64,000 nucleotides of DNA. Origin: Bog-473 sp963817735 (GTDB taxonomy: Bacteria; Actinomycetota; Acidimicrobiia; Acidimicrobiales; RAAP-2). The position numbers and the translations under genes are program-made. Each line of letters starts with the position of its first letter. Position 1 is the stretch's first letter. Below are positions 1 to 9,555 of the stretch, piece by piece. Location of the stretch: positions 248,001 through 312,000 of the forward strand of contig CAWFPP010000009.1 in the NCBI GenBank assembly GCA_963817735.1, read 5' to 3'. The notes under the pieces are model-generated. The model was not told where the DNA came from, made no database searches, and was given only the letters and a program-made list of their open reading frames with translations.

Positions 1-423
1 GGGCTCGAACCCGTCGTGGACGACCGTGAGCTTTACGACGCCGTGCCCGACGTCCTCAATGTCGAAGGCCACCTTGGATCGGGGTTCAGCCCGCCAGGCG
101 TCAGCGGTGGCTTCGTCCATGCCGACCTCGGCGGCCCACTCGGGCGTAATCGTGTGCCAGGTGTAGGCCAGCCGGCGGTAGGGATCGGACTCGAGGATCA
201 CCTGTTCGGGGTCGCTCACGACAAGCCCGACCTCCTCGTGCGCCATGTCGTAGGTGGAGCCCTTCTTCCAGTCCGAACGGAAGGTCTTCTCACCAGCCCT
301 TTGGTGCCGCCAATAGCGCTTCATGAGGGCGGGGTCGGTGAGGCCCTGCCAGACCCGCTCGGGCGTGGCCTGGATGTAGATCGTGTAGGTAAAGCTCGTC
401 ATCTGGTTGATGCGTGCAGCCAT
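1..423 (-). CDS. AHSA1/SRPBCC-domain protein (3' end off the window)
   Basis: The frame is open from an ATG at 423 to the window edge, giving the first 141 residues. The start is preceded by GGAGG eight bases upstream. The N-terminus (FTYTIYIQATPERVWQGLTD, then MKRYW) is the typical opening of activator-of-Hsp90-ATPase-like START/Bet v1 proteins, and a later WHTI segment and acidic stretch fit the same fold. Such proteins bind small hydrophobic ligands, but the ligand here cannot be read from sequence. In many actinobacteria they are paired with an ArsR-type regulator. None is visible upstream, and the downstream side lies outside the window. Confidence 0.75.
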   Translation of the reverse strand, partial: MAARINQMTSFTYTIYIQATPERVWQGLTDPALMKRYWRHQRAGEKTFRSDWKKGSTYDMAHEEVGLVVSDPEQVILESDPYRRLAYTWHTITPEWAAEVGMDEATADAWRAEPRSKVAFDIEDVGHGVVKLTVVHDGFEP

Positions 424-961
424 TGCCTTGCCTCCAGTCGTCGAGTCGCCCCGTTGAGATGTACTGCCATCGGACATATCTACCCATGGTCGAGGTAGAC
501 CCAACCTCGCGCTGATAGGGCTGCCCCCGATACGCCAATCGGGATGGTGATCGGTCATCTCCGCACTTGCGCACCATGATTACGTCATAGAAAGCGGTCA
601 ACACACCGAGCGGAGTGAGGAGTGCTCCCAGGACAACCGTCTTGAATGAGGCAAGAGGAACGGAATCCACGGCAGTGACGACGAGACCACAACCCGCAAC
701 CTCTCGTTGCCAGCCATATGAGGTACTGATCGGACCCCATGTCGTGCAGCCTCTGCCACCACCTCGGACTCCGCCAGGTGTCTTCAAGATCGCCGGAGTC
801 GCGTGTCGCCGATTCACCAACACAGATGCGCCATGCAGTCATGCCCTGTCCGAGTCCGCCGGGAACATGTGCTACCAACTGGTACAACTGTGACCGCCGA
901 ACCAAACCGAGCGGACATGCGTCAAATTGTTGTACGGATCTGCGCCAAAGGTGGAATGAGG
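424..961. other. Non-coding gap between divergent genes
   Basis: About 540 bases separate the leftward AHSA1 gene from the rightward secreted protein. Open frames here have no convincing composition, start site or family resemblance. On the minus strand TTGACC (about 591-596) precedes an AT-richer stretch and could be a -35 box for the AHSA1 gene. ATGT and ACAT half-sites around 460-476 form a weak inverted repeat. Neither is strong enough to call. Confidence 0.4.
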
Positions 962-1408
962 ATGAAGTCCCTCAGGAGATCGATTGCGTTCTTGGTGATT
1001 GGCGTTCTAGCGAGCGTCGTATGTCCTCTATCGGGAGCTTCCGCTGCAGCGTCCACCCAGCGGACCCATAGTTATGCGCTGCCGAGCGATGGGTGGAGAC
1101 CCGGACAGGCTGCCATGGAAGCGTTGTCCTCGGCGCCATTTCAAGCCACACTCACTCATTCAGGAACGTGCAGCTCGGATGGATCAATCGACTATCTATG
1201 GCCTGCGGGGTACCGAGTCCGATTCCATCCGACGGTATTGCTCGATCCATCGGGCAAGGTCGTGGCGCATCAGGGCCAGTACGTCACTGTTGGCGGTGGA
1301 CTCGTTGGTACCGCTTCGTGGCCAAGTGCAGCTCGCTGCTACAAGGGAGGCCAAGTGTGGGCGATTCAGGGTGCTGTCCAGGCGGGCAGACCGGGGTTGG
1401 CTCCCTGA
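962..1408 (+). CDS. Small secreted protein of unknown function
   Basis: This encodes 148 residues with a clear signal peptide: basic start (MKSLRRS), hydrophobic core (IAFLVIGVLASVV), then small residues before a cleavage near SGASAA. ATG 962 is preferred to ATG 956 because the AAGGTGG at 947-954 lies seven bases before it. The mature part has two cysteines that could pair and a glycine-rich region; I do not recognise the family. The last residues (after QGAVQ) look out of character, and another frame continues with a similar Cys/Gly composition (GSLIVETCTRTAGG). A frameshift near 1370 may therefore have cut the protein short, as happens to its neighbours. Confidence 0.55.
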   Translation: MKSLRRSIAFLVIGVLASVVCPLSGASAAASTQRTHSYALPSDGWRPGQAAMEALSSAPFQATLTHSGTCSSDGSIDYLWPAGYRVRFHPTVLLDPSGKVVAHQGQYVTVGGGLVGTASWPSAARCYKGGQVWAIQGAVQAGRPGLAP

Positions 1409-1577
1409 TTGTCGAAACGTGCACCCGTACAGCGGGAGGTCGGGTAGTTCAAGCAGGCACAACGGGACCTTTGGAGTCCTGGCGTCGAATTGTCGGGGGC
1501 ACCTGCGGGGCCCGAGTCACTGTCCGAAAGGGGATCCGCTACGGGAAAGGTGTTCGTACTGCCCCGCCAGCGTGGGT

Positions 1578-3001
1578 TCACAGTTCGATCTCCGGATACA
1601 GGCGGTGGCGGGCCAGCAGATCGGCGCATCGGTTTCGGCAGGCTTGGGCGATCCGAGCATCTAAGTCGTACTTCGCTTTGGCTGTGGACGTCGCGGGTGT
1701 CGTGGCCCGTAGCGCGGTGACGATGACGTCGGCGACCTCGTCCAGCTCTTCTGGACTGAAGCCCAGCGTGGTCAGCGCCGGTGTGCCAAGTCGAATGCCT
1801 GATGTGTACCAGGCGCCGTTGGTGTCGCCTGGCACTGCGTTGCGGTTGGTCACCACGCCCGCGTCGAGCAGGGCGGCCTCGGCCTGACGGCCGGTGAGAC
1901 GGAAGCTGGAAGCCACGTCCAGAAGGACAAGATGGTTGTCTGTTCCCCCGGTGACGAGATGCACGCCCCGGCGCAGCAACCCGTCGGCGAGCGCTCGGGC
2001 GTTCTCCACGATGTCCGTCGCATACGAGGCGAATGAGGGCTGGCGGGCCTCGGACAGTGCGACGGCCTTGGCTGCCATCACGTGGGGTAGTGGGCCGCCG
2101 AGGACCATCGGGCAGCCTTTGTCTACGTAGGGTGCGTATTCCTCGGTGCAGAGCACCAGCCCACCCCGAGGACCGCGCAGAGATTTGTGGGTGGTCGACG
2201 TCACCACATCGGCATGGTTGACCGGATCGAGATCACCGACCAGCACCTTTCCGGCGACCAGCCCGGCGAAGTGGGCCATGTCGACCATGAAGGTGGCCCC
2301 GACATCGTGAGCGATCTCGGCGAGAGTGGCGAAATTGGGGTTCCGGGGGTAGGCCGAGTACCCCGCCACGAGCACCAGCGGACGGAACTCCCTGGCCTGG
2401 GTTGCGATGGCGCCATAGTCGAGGAGCCCGGAGATGGGATCGACGCCGTAGCTGGTCTGGTCGAAGAGCTTTCCAGAGATGTTGGGTCGAACCCGTGGGT
2501 GAGATGCCCGCCGGCGTCGAGAGCCATACCCATCATGCGCTGCGAGTGCAGCCCGTTGCGCAGCTGATCCCAGCTGACGGAATCGAGGTCGTTCACATGA
2601 TCCACTCCGGCTTCGTCGAGGAAAGGTTGCTCGACTCGGTGGGAGAGAATGGCCCAGTAGGCCACGAGGTTCGCGTCGATTCCCGAATGAGGTTGGACGT
2701 AGGCGTGCTCGGCGCCGAAGAGCGCTTTGGCGTGCTCGGTAGCCAGGGTCTCGATCCGGTCAACCATTTCGCATCCGGCATAGAAACGATGGCCGGGAAT
2801 GCCCTCGGCGTACTTGTCGGAAAGCCAGTTACCCATGGCGAGCAGCACGGCCGGTGAGGCGTAATTCTCGGAGGCGACGAGCTTCAACTGGCGACGTTGC
2901 GACTCGAGCTCACCGACGATGGCCTCAGCCACATCTGGTTCGGCGGCGGAGATCACCTCCAGCGCCGATCGATAGGCCATCGTGACAGCTGGATCGGGCA
3001 T
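1578..3001 (-). pseudogene. glyA: Serine hydroxymethyltransferase, one frameshift
   Basis: GlyA interconverts serine and glycine with tetrahydrofolate, using PLP. ATG 3001 follows AAAGGAG, and residues from DPAVTMAYRSALE match the actinobacterial form with its longer N-terminus. The frame runs to LTHGF, then breaks at about 2484-2492, where one base is missing in the run before AACATCTCTGG. The other frame continues with SGKLFDQTSYGVDP to the natural end PEIEL. The PLP lysine lies in TTHKSLRGPRGG (about residue 273). Total length is 1424 bases, exactly one short of 475 codons. Both halves are fully conserved and the enzyme is normally essential, so a sequencing deletion is more likely than a dead gene. 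A ZTP riboswitch lies directly upstream. Confidence 0.9.
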
Positions 3002-3029
3002 CACGTGCTCCTTTGGACGACGTCGAATG

Positions 3030-3122
3030 TTCGCCCAGGCGCACGGCTCTCTCCGGCGTATTGCCGGCAGGTCGATCCCCGGTGGTGCTCCACCCAGACG
3101 CCAGTAACGACCCGCTACGACG
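3030..3122 (-). promoter_or_regulatory. ZTP (pfl-motif) riboswitch upstream of glyA
   Basis: Read on the minus strand, the leader contains the three conserved blocks of the pfl RNA motif in order: GGGTCGTTACTGGCG (3113-3099), a stem with CCACCGGGGATCGAC (3085-3071), and CCGTGCGCCTGGGCG (3046-3032). This class senses ZMP/ZTP, which accumulates when 10-formyl-tetrahydrofolate is short, and is known to control glyA, folD and purH. Only about 30 bases separate the last block from the start codon, and they include the AAAGGAG ribosome-binding site. Control of translation is therefore more likely than termination. The identification rests on motif match by eye. Confidence 0.85.
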
Positions 3123-3375
3123 ATAGTCCCAACGAGCGGCGGAGAGGCAGGTACTCGCTCAAAGGATGAATTGGAGGCGCCCGTGGAACGATGAGCTTCG
3201 CTTGCTGCATCCTCCGATCTCTGTCGTGAGGTTGGCTGACTGCGTTGGCTCGCCCGATCCGACCGACCGGCCGGGGTGTCGCCGGGACGATGACACCGTA
3301 CGAATGCCCTGAGGACAGCCCCACCAAAGTGAACTAGGTAACATAAATATGACACAAACGTGAACTTAGGGTAAA

Positions 3376-3546
3376 CTGGAAGACGACGACGGTGAGGCGC
3401 TTGTCTGGGGCTGGCACGAGGATCCGTATGGAATCCATGAAGATCGCTGGGTCTCGGTGGACGGCGTGCCCACGAAACTCGTCAGGGACAGTGGTCAGGA
3501 GTCCTATGACCCGCCACCCGAAGTGACCGCACGACGAACCGCCTGA
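3376..3546 (+). pseudogene. Remnant of a small conserved-looking ORF without a start
   Basis: The frame is open from a stop at 3367 to TGA at 3544-3546. It encodes a coherent peptide (LVWGWHEDPYGIHEDRW, then DGVPTKLVRDSGQESYDPPP), which reads like the short DPxGxHExRW...PTKLVRDG...SYDPPP proteins seen in actinobacteria. No ATG, GTG or TTG is available; only CTG 3376 is. It is either a truncated remnant or the tail of a frameshifted small gene. The 3339-3380 stretch just before it is unusually AT-rich and may instead hold the promoter for the leftward glyA leader. Confidence 0.35.
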
Positions 3547-3634
3547 CGCAATGCTCGCTCGTCCGAGGACAGTCCCCGATTGAGCTCTTGGAGCGTCAAC
3601 CGCGCTGCATCCCGTGACGGAATACTTGGAGCCC

Positions 3635-4388
3635 ATGCCCGACCTATGGCACCAAGCCTCTGAGGCAACCAAGAGATTCGGAGCACAGGCCCTAGCTATC
3701 ACCGCTATCGACCGCGTACCCGGAAGCCCTGTTTGACGACATCTTGAGTCTCGCTGACACCGCTACGGGGGCGACGGTGATCGAGGTAGGAGCTGGGACC
3801 GGCATTGCAACAGAAGCGCTCGTGCAACGTGGACTGTCAGTGACAGCAATCGAACCGTCACCAGAGATGGCAGCTTTGGCACAGGCCAAGCTGGGGGATC
3901 GTGGCTCAGTCTTCGTGGGTCGCTTTGAGGACTACTCAGCCTCCGTCCAGGTGCAGTTGGTTACTGCGTTCAATGCATGGCACTGGGTGGACCCCGAAGC
4001 CGCAGTGAACCGAGTAGCACAGCTCCTCGCTCCAGGCGGTTCGATCGCACTTGTATGGACTGAAGTCGTCTCATGGGGTGAGCAGCCCTTCGAAGAGCGG
4101 TTGACCCAGATCACTGGTCATTCGTGGATCAAGCGAATGGACCACGTCGATCGCTCCATGCGTCAGATCCATGATGATCCACGGTTCGTGGAGGCCCGGG
4201 TTCTCCATCACGTCTTTGAGCGCACCCTTGACGCTTCTGCTTTCATCGAAGTGACGAGGACCTATGGCGGAGAGCGCACGGACGAGCAGTACGAAGCGAT
4301 CGCAACAGCGATTACCGAGGAATTCGGTGGCTCTGTCACCAAAGTCGAGGACGCCGCCCTCTACACATGGAAACGGCGGGAGAGCTGA
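3635..4388 (+). CDS. Class I SAM-dependent methyltransferase, N-terminus frameshifted
   Basis: The main frame (3744-4388) begins inside the gene at SLADTATGATVIEVGAGTG, which is the SAM-binding motif I. FNAWHWVDPE follows as the motif IV region, then LAPGGSIALVW. Relatives start about 35 residues earlier with FGxxAxxYHRYRPxYPEALFDDIL. The pieces are present upstream in three frames: ATG 3635 leads to FGAQA, then YHRYRP, then YPEALFDDIL. Two single-base losses near 3700 and 3715 thus hide the start. TTG 3744 is the first usable start in the intact frame, but it is probably not real. The substrate is unknown; small-molecule methyltransferases of this type have varied targets. Confidence 0.65.
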
Positions 4389-4602
4389 CCCCGTATGCCG
4401 GGTGTGCGAGGTATTCGCAGAGTCTTCTCGTCCTTGAAGGCATCGATCTCCACCCGCGATGGAATGCCTCGTGGCAGTTCACACGTTGCTCAGGAGCTCC
4501 TCGAAGGACGTCGAGCTGAGGGCTTGCAACTGTCCTTGCCGTAAGGTGGGAAACGCTCGGATGTTCCCATGCCAAGAGGGGCTTACCTGGAAGGAGCACC
4601 CC

Positions 4603-4867
4603 ATGGTGCGGAAGCAGTTGGCCAGGCTTGTCGTGGCCTCGGCGGCAGTGACGATGATGCTTGGGATCGCCGGTGCGACCATTTTGGTCCCAGCGCCGAG
4701 CGCGGGAGCAGCGGCGAGCAACTCAACGTCGAACTTCCAGTGCGCGTGCAACCCGACCTCTCCATCGTCGAGGCTGACATTGCGGGTCTGCCCTCGTGGG
4801 CAACGTCAGCCCAGAGTTGGCTGCGGTCTTCACCGCAGTGAACACCGCAGTCGCCGCCGTCCCGTGA
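4603..4867 (+). pseudogene. Small secreted protein, frameshifted twice
   Basis: ATG 4603 follows GGAAGGAG and opens a signal peptide: MVRKQLARLVV, a hydrophobic core, then PSAGAAAS. After FQCACN (about 4745-4755) the coherent sequence moves to the next frame (DLSIVEADIAGLPS). After another shift near 4793 it moves to a third (GNVSPELAAVFTAVNTAVAA), ending at TGA 4865-4867. Joined, this is a secreted protein of about 88 residues with no recognised family. The pattern of single-base breaks with sensible residues on both sides matches glyA and the men genes. Confidence 0.45.
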
Positions 4868-5048
4868 GCGCGCCGGAGTAGAGCTGGAGACCCGGATCGA
4901 AGTGCTTCTCAAGAATGTCCGCCGAGTGGACCTTTTTGTACACATGCACGGGATCCGAATCGAGAAGTCAGGCGACCACACATACCGACTGACGGCATCC
5001 GCGGGCGGTGCAAGTCGATACTGGTCGTGTGGTAGTCGCAGAGGAAAC

Positions 5049-5579
5049 TCAGTCCTTCCTCCCAGCCTCCTCCTTGAGCCTTAATTTGTGGTGCTGCGCA
5101 AGGATGAGTTCGTGTGTGGCGCCGTGGTTCGGAACTTCAGGGTGATGGTGCCTACAGAGGATGTAGGGCGTCCCGGCGAGTGGATGGTGGCCGATCCTCC
5201 AGCAACCCTTCGTATGACAGTTGACCTTGCGCACGCCCGTATAGACGCCGATGCCGACGGCACTGATGAGGGTGGCTTCACCAAGATCAGAGCCGAATCC
5301 GGACCAGAAGTTGTAATAGGGGTCCGGTCCACCGTGCAGGGTCCCAGTGTGGAGCGCGAACCAATGGCGCAAGGCACCGACGAAGGCGATCAGGAGCGTC
5401 AAGACCAGGATCAACAGGATCAGGCCCATCAACCACACCGCTCTGTTCCCAGAGCTATCCGGGGGAAATGCCGGCGTCGGTATGTTCGCTGACTGGTTGG
5501 TGGGGGTGAGCCCGTTTCCGCCTTGCGACGACGGGCCAGGAGAGTCGCTTGGCGGCCGAGAATCCGTGGTCTCTGTCAT
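5049..5579 (-). CDS. Membrane protein with Cys/His-rich C-terminus
   Basis: This encodes 176 residues. The first 45 are Pro/Ser/Gly-rich and probably disordered. A strong membrane helix follows (VWLMGLILLILVLTLLIAFV), then a second, weaker hydrophobic segment around GEATLISAVGIGVYTG. The tail contains CHTKGCWRIGHHPLAGTPY followed by CRHHHPE, a Cys/His arrangement that could bind zinc. Similar short proteins are known from actinobacteria and their phages, but no function is established that I can name. The start at 5579 has GGAGAG just upstream. It is convergent with the broken secreted protein on the left. Confidence 0.6.
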   Translation of the reverse strand: MTETTDSRPPSDSPGPSSQGGNGLTPTNQSANIPTPAFPPDSSGNRAVWLMGLILLILVLTLLIAFVGALRHWFALHTGTLHGGPDPYYNFWSGFGSDLGEATLISAVGIGVYTGVRKVNCHTKGCWRIGHHPLAGTPYILCRHHHPEVPNHGATHELILAQHHKLRLKEEAGRKD

Positions 5580-5711
5580 ATCTCTCCGATTCCAGCCCCA
5601 TACAAGAAGAGCGGGGAACTGTCTCCACGCGATTCTTGCCGTCGCCCGTGCCTTCGGGCGCGGATCTGACTCCCCGAGGGCGACGCTTGACAGGTTCGGG
5701 ACCGGGACGTC

Positions 5712-6917
5712 CTACGAGTCGAAGGTCTCGAGCGCCCGCCGCCGGATCTTGCCCGCCGCGGTCCGGGGGAGGGCGTCGACCAGCACCAGCTCCTTCGGAG
5801 CGGCCCAGGGCGCGATGCTTCCGCCACCATCTGGCGGAGTTCGTCGAGGGACGGGCCGCCGGTGGGCACCACCCAGGCCACGACCCGCTCGCCCCATTCG
5901 GGATCGGGTCGCTTCCATACCGCGACCTCGGCCACGCCGGGTGCGCCGAGGACGCGCTCGACCGCGTCGGGCCAGACCTTCTCGCGCCCGTGGTGATGAC
6001 GTCGGCGATGCGGCCCGAGACAACGAGCCTCCCGTCGGCGTCGAGGGACCGGCGTCGCCGGTGGCGAACCAGTCCGCGGCGCCGTCGGGTCCGAGGACCC
6101 GCCCGTCGTCGCCGTCGCGATAGCAGCGCAGCAACATGGCACCGCGCACGAGGATCTCGCCTCCGCTCGTACCATCGCGCCGCTCGGTGGCCGCTCTCGA
6201 ACGACACCTCACGCGTCGAGGGCCATCCGTCGTAGATCACGCCCGAGCCCGTCTCGGTCATGCCGTACGTCGCGACACGCGTTGGGGGGCAGGACGTCGG
6301 AGGTCGGCTGCCGCCGAGGAGCACGCAGGTGAACACGGAAGGATCGAGCGCGCCGCAGGGCGGTCGCCACCAGGGAGACGTGGACACACGGCCCGAGCGT
6401 CCTGCATCCTCGACGGCCTCGGCCTCGAACCCGGGAGGACCACGAGGGGAGTCCCGGTCGAGGAGCGCCCGCGTGACGACGGAGAGCCCACCGACGTGGG
6501 CCAGCGGCAAGCAGGCCAGCCATACGTGCCGGGCCGGGTCGACGCCCAGGCGGGCCGTGGTCGCCGCGCCGAAGCGGCAACGGCGTCGTGGGTGAGCACG
6601 ACACCCTTCGGGTGACCCGAAGTACCCGAGGTGGCGACGACCAAGGCGTCCCCATCTTCGACCGCGACGCCGTCCGCCAGCGGTGCTGCTCGCCGTCGGA
6701 ACCGACGATCCGGGTGGGGCGCAACGCATCGAGCAGCGCCTCGCGGGGCGCTCGGGGCAGCCGGGGGTCGAGCGGAGCAGCGGCGTCGCCCGTGTCCCAA
6801 ATCGGCCCGCAGAGCATCGACGAAGCCGGTGCCGCCAGGGAGGTCGAGTGCGACGAGCTCAGGCACCGGCCAGTAGCGTAGGCCGCCGTGCAGACCGTGG
6901 TCACAGGCAGTCCCCAT
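5712..6917 (-). pseudogene. menE: o-Succinylbenzoate-CoA ligase, many frameshifts
   Basis: MenE activates o-succinylbenzoate with ATP and CoA for menaquinone synthesis. Pieces in all three minus-strand frames join in order. They are an N-terminus (RYWPVPELVALDLPGGTGF), the AMP-binding P-loop (VATSGTSGHPKGVVLTHDAV), LACLPLAHVGGLSVV, the A5 region (TYGMTETGSGVIYDGWP), the hinge (LDADGRLVVSGRIADVI) and the C-terminal KIRRRALETF containing the catalytic lysine region. ATG 6917 with GAGGGG upstream is the best start; the frame ends at 5712. At least six shifts occur, with conserved residues between them. The flanking menB and menA support the assignment. Confidence 0.75.
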
Positions 6918-6969
6918 GATCCCCTCGACGATCTCCGCCCGCTTCCCCTCCCGCGTGGGAGGCGGCGCG

Positions 6970-7780
6970 GTGACGTTCCACGACATCCGCTACGAGGTGG
7001 CGGAGGGGATCGCCAAGCTGACGATCTGCCGCCCCGAGCGGCGCAACGCCTTCCGGCCGCAGACGCTCTTCGAGCTGACCGACGCCTTCACGCTGGCCCG
7101 GGACGATCCCGACGTGGGCGTGATCATCCTGTGCGGCGAGGGTCCCGACGCGTTCTGCTCGGGGGGGGACCAGAAGATCCGGGGCGACGACGGCTACATC
7201 GGCGACGACGCAGTGGCCGAACGCGGGATAGGCCGTCTCAACGTGCTCGACCTGCAGATCCTCATGCGCCGGATCCCCAAGCCGATCGTGGCCATGATCG
7301 CCGGGTACGCCATCGGCGGCGGGCACATCCTGCACCTGGTGTGCGACCTGTCGATCGCGGCCGACAACGCTCGCTTCGGTCAGACCGGGCCCAAGGTCGG
7401 GAGCTTCGACGGCGGATACGGTTCCTCCATCCTGGCCCGCACCATCGGGCTCAAGCGGGCCAAGGAGGTGTGGTTCCTCTGCCGGCAGTACGACGCCGAG
7501 CAGGCCCTCGACTGGGGACTGGTCAACACGGTGGTGCCGCTGGAAGACCTTGAGCGGGAGACCGTGGCCTGGTGCCGTCAGATGCTGACGCTCTCGCCGA
7601 TCGCGCTGCGCATGATCAAGGCGGGCATGAACGCCGCCGACGACGGGCTGGCCGGCGTACAGCAGCTGGCGGGTGACGCCACCATGCTCTTCTACATGAC
7701 CGAGGAAGGGCAGGAGGGCCGCAACGCCTTCGTCGAGCACCGAGCCCCGGACTTCTCGCGGTTTCCCGCGGCGCCCGTGA
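6970..7780 (+). CDS. menB: 1,4-Dihydroxy-2-naphthoyl-CoA synthase
   Basis: MenB closes the naphthoquinone ring from o-succinylbenzoyl-CoA. It belongs to the crotonase fold: ERRNAF, then the oxyanion-hole segments CSGGDQ and AIGGGHILHLVCD, and later GSFDGGYGS as in MenB. GTG 6970 is chosen because GGGAGG lies seven bases upstream; an earlier ATG at 6916 would add an unrelated leader. The C-terminal EHRAPDFSRF should end in PRRP and TGA 7778-7780, giving 269 residues. An extra base in GGTTTCCCG near 7762 breaks this and lets the frame run on into menA. menE is divergent on the left, and menA overlaps on the right. Confidence 0.85.
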
Positions 7781-8756
7781 GTCCTCCGCTCAAGTGTGGG
7801 TGGCGGCGCGCGCCCGCGGACCCTCCCCGCCGCGGTCGTCCCGGTCGTCGTCGGCTCGGCGGCGGGCTATCTCTCGAGCGGACGCCTCGTCCCCACCACG
7901 CCGCGTATCTCGAGCCTGTCATGCCGCGGTGTGCGCGACCTTCGACCGCCAGCTGTCGTGGCTGAACGCCGTCCTGGCGCTGATCGTGGCGCTGGGCATC
8001 CAGATCGGCACCAACTACGTCAACGACTACGCCGACGGGGTCCGCGGGACCGACGAGCACCGGGTCGGCCCGGTACGACTCGTGGCCGGGCGGGTTGGCG
8101 ACGGTGCGAGAGGTCAAGTTCGCCGCCCTGATCGCCTTCGGTTTCGCCGCAGTGGCCGGCCTGGTCCTGGCGGCCCGGGTGACGTGGTGGCTCGTCCCGG
8201 TCGGCCTGGTGTGCGGCATCGCCGGTTGGGCGTACACGGGAGGCCCTCGGCCCTACGGATATCTCGGATTCGGCGAACTCTTCGTCTTCGTCTTCTTCGG
8301 CCTCGTGGCCACCGCGGGCTCGGCCTATGTCCAGCACGCGCCGTTCGTGATCTCGTTGGCCGGCCATCTGTTCTCGTACCAGTACGACTGGTGGTTCGTG
8401 CTCTGGGCCGGGGTACCAGTGGGCCTGCTGGCCGCCGCCCTCCTGCAGGCGAACAACCTGCGCGACATCGGCACGGACACCAAGTCTGGAAAGAAGACGT
8501 TGGCCGTACGCCTCGGAAGGCGGCGGGCTGGCCTGCTCTATTGCGTGACCCTTATGGGCGTCGCCTTCTCCATCGGCTTGCTGGCCAGCTATCGGGCCTG
8601 GGCGCTCTTGGCGTTTGCGGCGCTTCCGATGGCCATCGCCCCCCTCCGCCTGGCGCTGGGTGACCAGAAGGCCGGGCGCTGCTGCCCATGCTGGGGAGCA
8701 CTTCACGTCTTCAGATCCTCGCCGGAATGCTTCTCGCGGTCGGGCTCCTTCTATGA
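7777..8756 (+). pseudogene. menA: 1,4-Dihydroxy-2-naphthoate prenyltransferase, frameshifted
   Basis: MenA attaches the polyprenyl chain to dihydroxynaphthoate in the membrane. The likely start is GTG 7777 (GTGA overlap with the repaired menB stop). In successive frames the sequence reads TLPAAVVPVVVGSAAG, then the Mg/prenyl-diphosphate motif GTNYVNDYADGVRGTD, then a long intact frame of membrane helices with GGPRPYGYLGFGELFVFVFF and NNLRDIGTDTKSGKKTLAVR. It ends in a third frame with ALLPMLGS to TGA 8754. Four or more shifts (near 7795, 7900, 8090 and 8685) break it. The hallmark NDxxD and NNxRD sites are intact. Confidence 0.8.
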
Positions 8757-8771
8757 GCGCTTCAGGGTCCC

Positions 8772-9550
8772 TCAGGCCCCGGCTCGTACGCCGAGCCAGT
8801 GACGCACGATCCGGGCGACCGGTTCGGGTTGGGCCAGGTGTACGGCATGCCCACCTCCCGGGACCAGGGAGGCGACGCCGTGCGGCGCCAGGCGGGCCAC
8901 GCGCACGGCGTGGGCGGCGAACCGGGTGTCGTCCGACCCCGCCAGGGCCAGGACGGGAGAGGGGAGTGTCGGGAGGCGATCCCACAACGGCTCCATGGTG
9001 CCCGTCCCGCACAGCCTCAGGCTGGAAGCCAGGCCTTCCGCGGTGTTGCGGAGCCGCTCCGACCGCTGTGCCGCGTTGCTGGACTCCAGCCGATCGAAGA
9101 GCGGCCCGCCCAGCCAGGAGTCGACGAAGTCCTCGACGTCACCCGATGCCTCGAGATCGTCGGCCATGGCGTCGTCGGACCGACGCCGGCGCTCGCGGTC
9201 CGCTGTGTCCTCAATGCCTGCGGTCACACCGATGAACACCACGCAGCGCAGGGGCAGATCGGTACCGAGCGCCACGTGCAGAGCAACCCGGGCACCGAGC
9301 GAATAGCCGAGCAGGGCGCATGGGCTCGTCGCCGACCACGGAGCGCACCGCTTCGGCCACGAGGCCGGCCGTCGTCGGCAGGTCGGCCCGCACGGCCCGA
9401 TTCCCCGTGTCCCGGAAGATCGACCGCGACCAGCGTGTGCGACTCGGCCAGGCGATCTCCGAACGGGCCCCAGAGCCGACCCGTCTGGGTGAACCCGTGC
9501 AAGAGGACCAGCGGCGGCCCCGAGCCGCGCACCTCGACATGGAGTGGCAC
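8772..9550 (-). pseudogene. menH: MenH-like alpha/beta hydrolase, frameshifted
   Basis: The fold is alpha/beta hydrolase. The N-terminus MPLHVEVRGSGPPLVLLHGF has the oxyanion HGF motif, VAVDLPGHGES follows, the nucleophile elbow is GYSLGA, and the C-terminus has DDTRFAAHA and the catalytic His in GGGHAVHL. This matches MenH, which eliminates pyruvate to form SHCHC, and the position beside menD supports that. Two shifts (around 9405 and 9320) split the middle; the C-terminal 180 residues are in one frame. The start is GTG 9550, only five bases from the divergent menD start, and no ribosome-binding site is evident. A related esterase cannot be excluded. Confidence 0.7.
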
Positions 9551-9555
9551 GCCGG

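Noticed and set aside
290..823. Leftward frame of 177 codons overlapping the AHSA1 gene
   Set aside because: The AHSA1 frame is supported by family residues and GGAGG; this one has neither.
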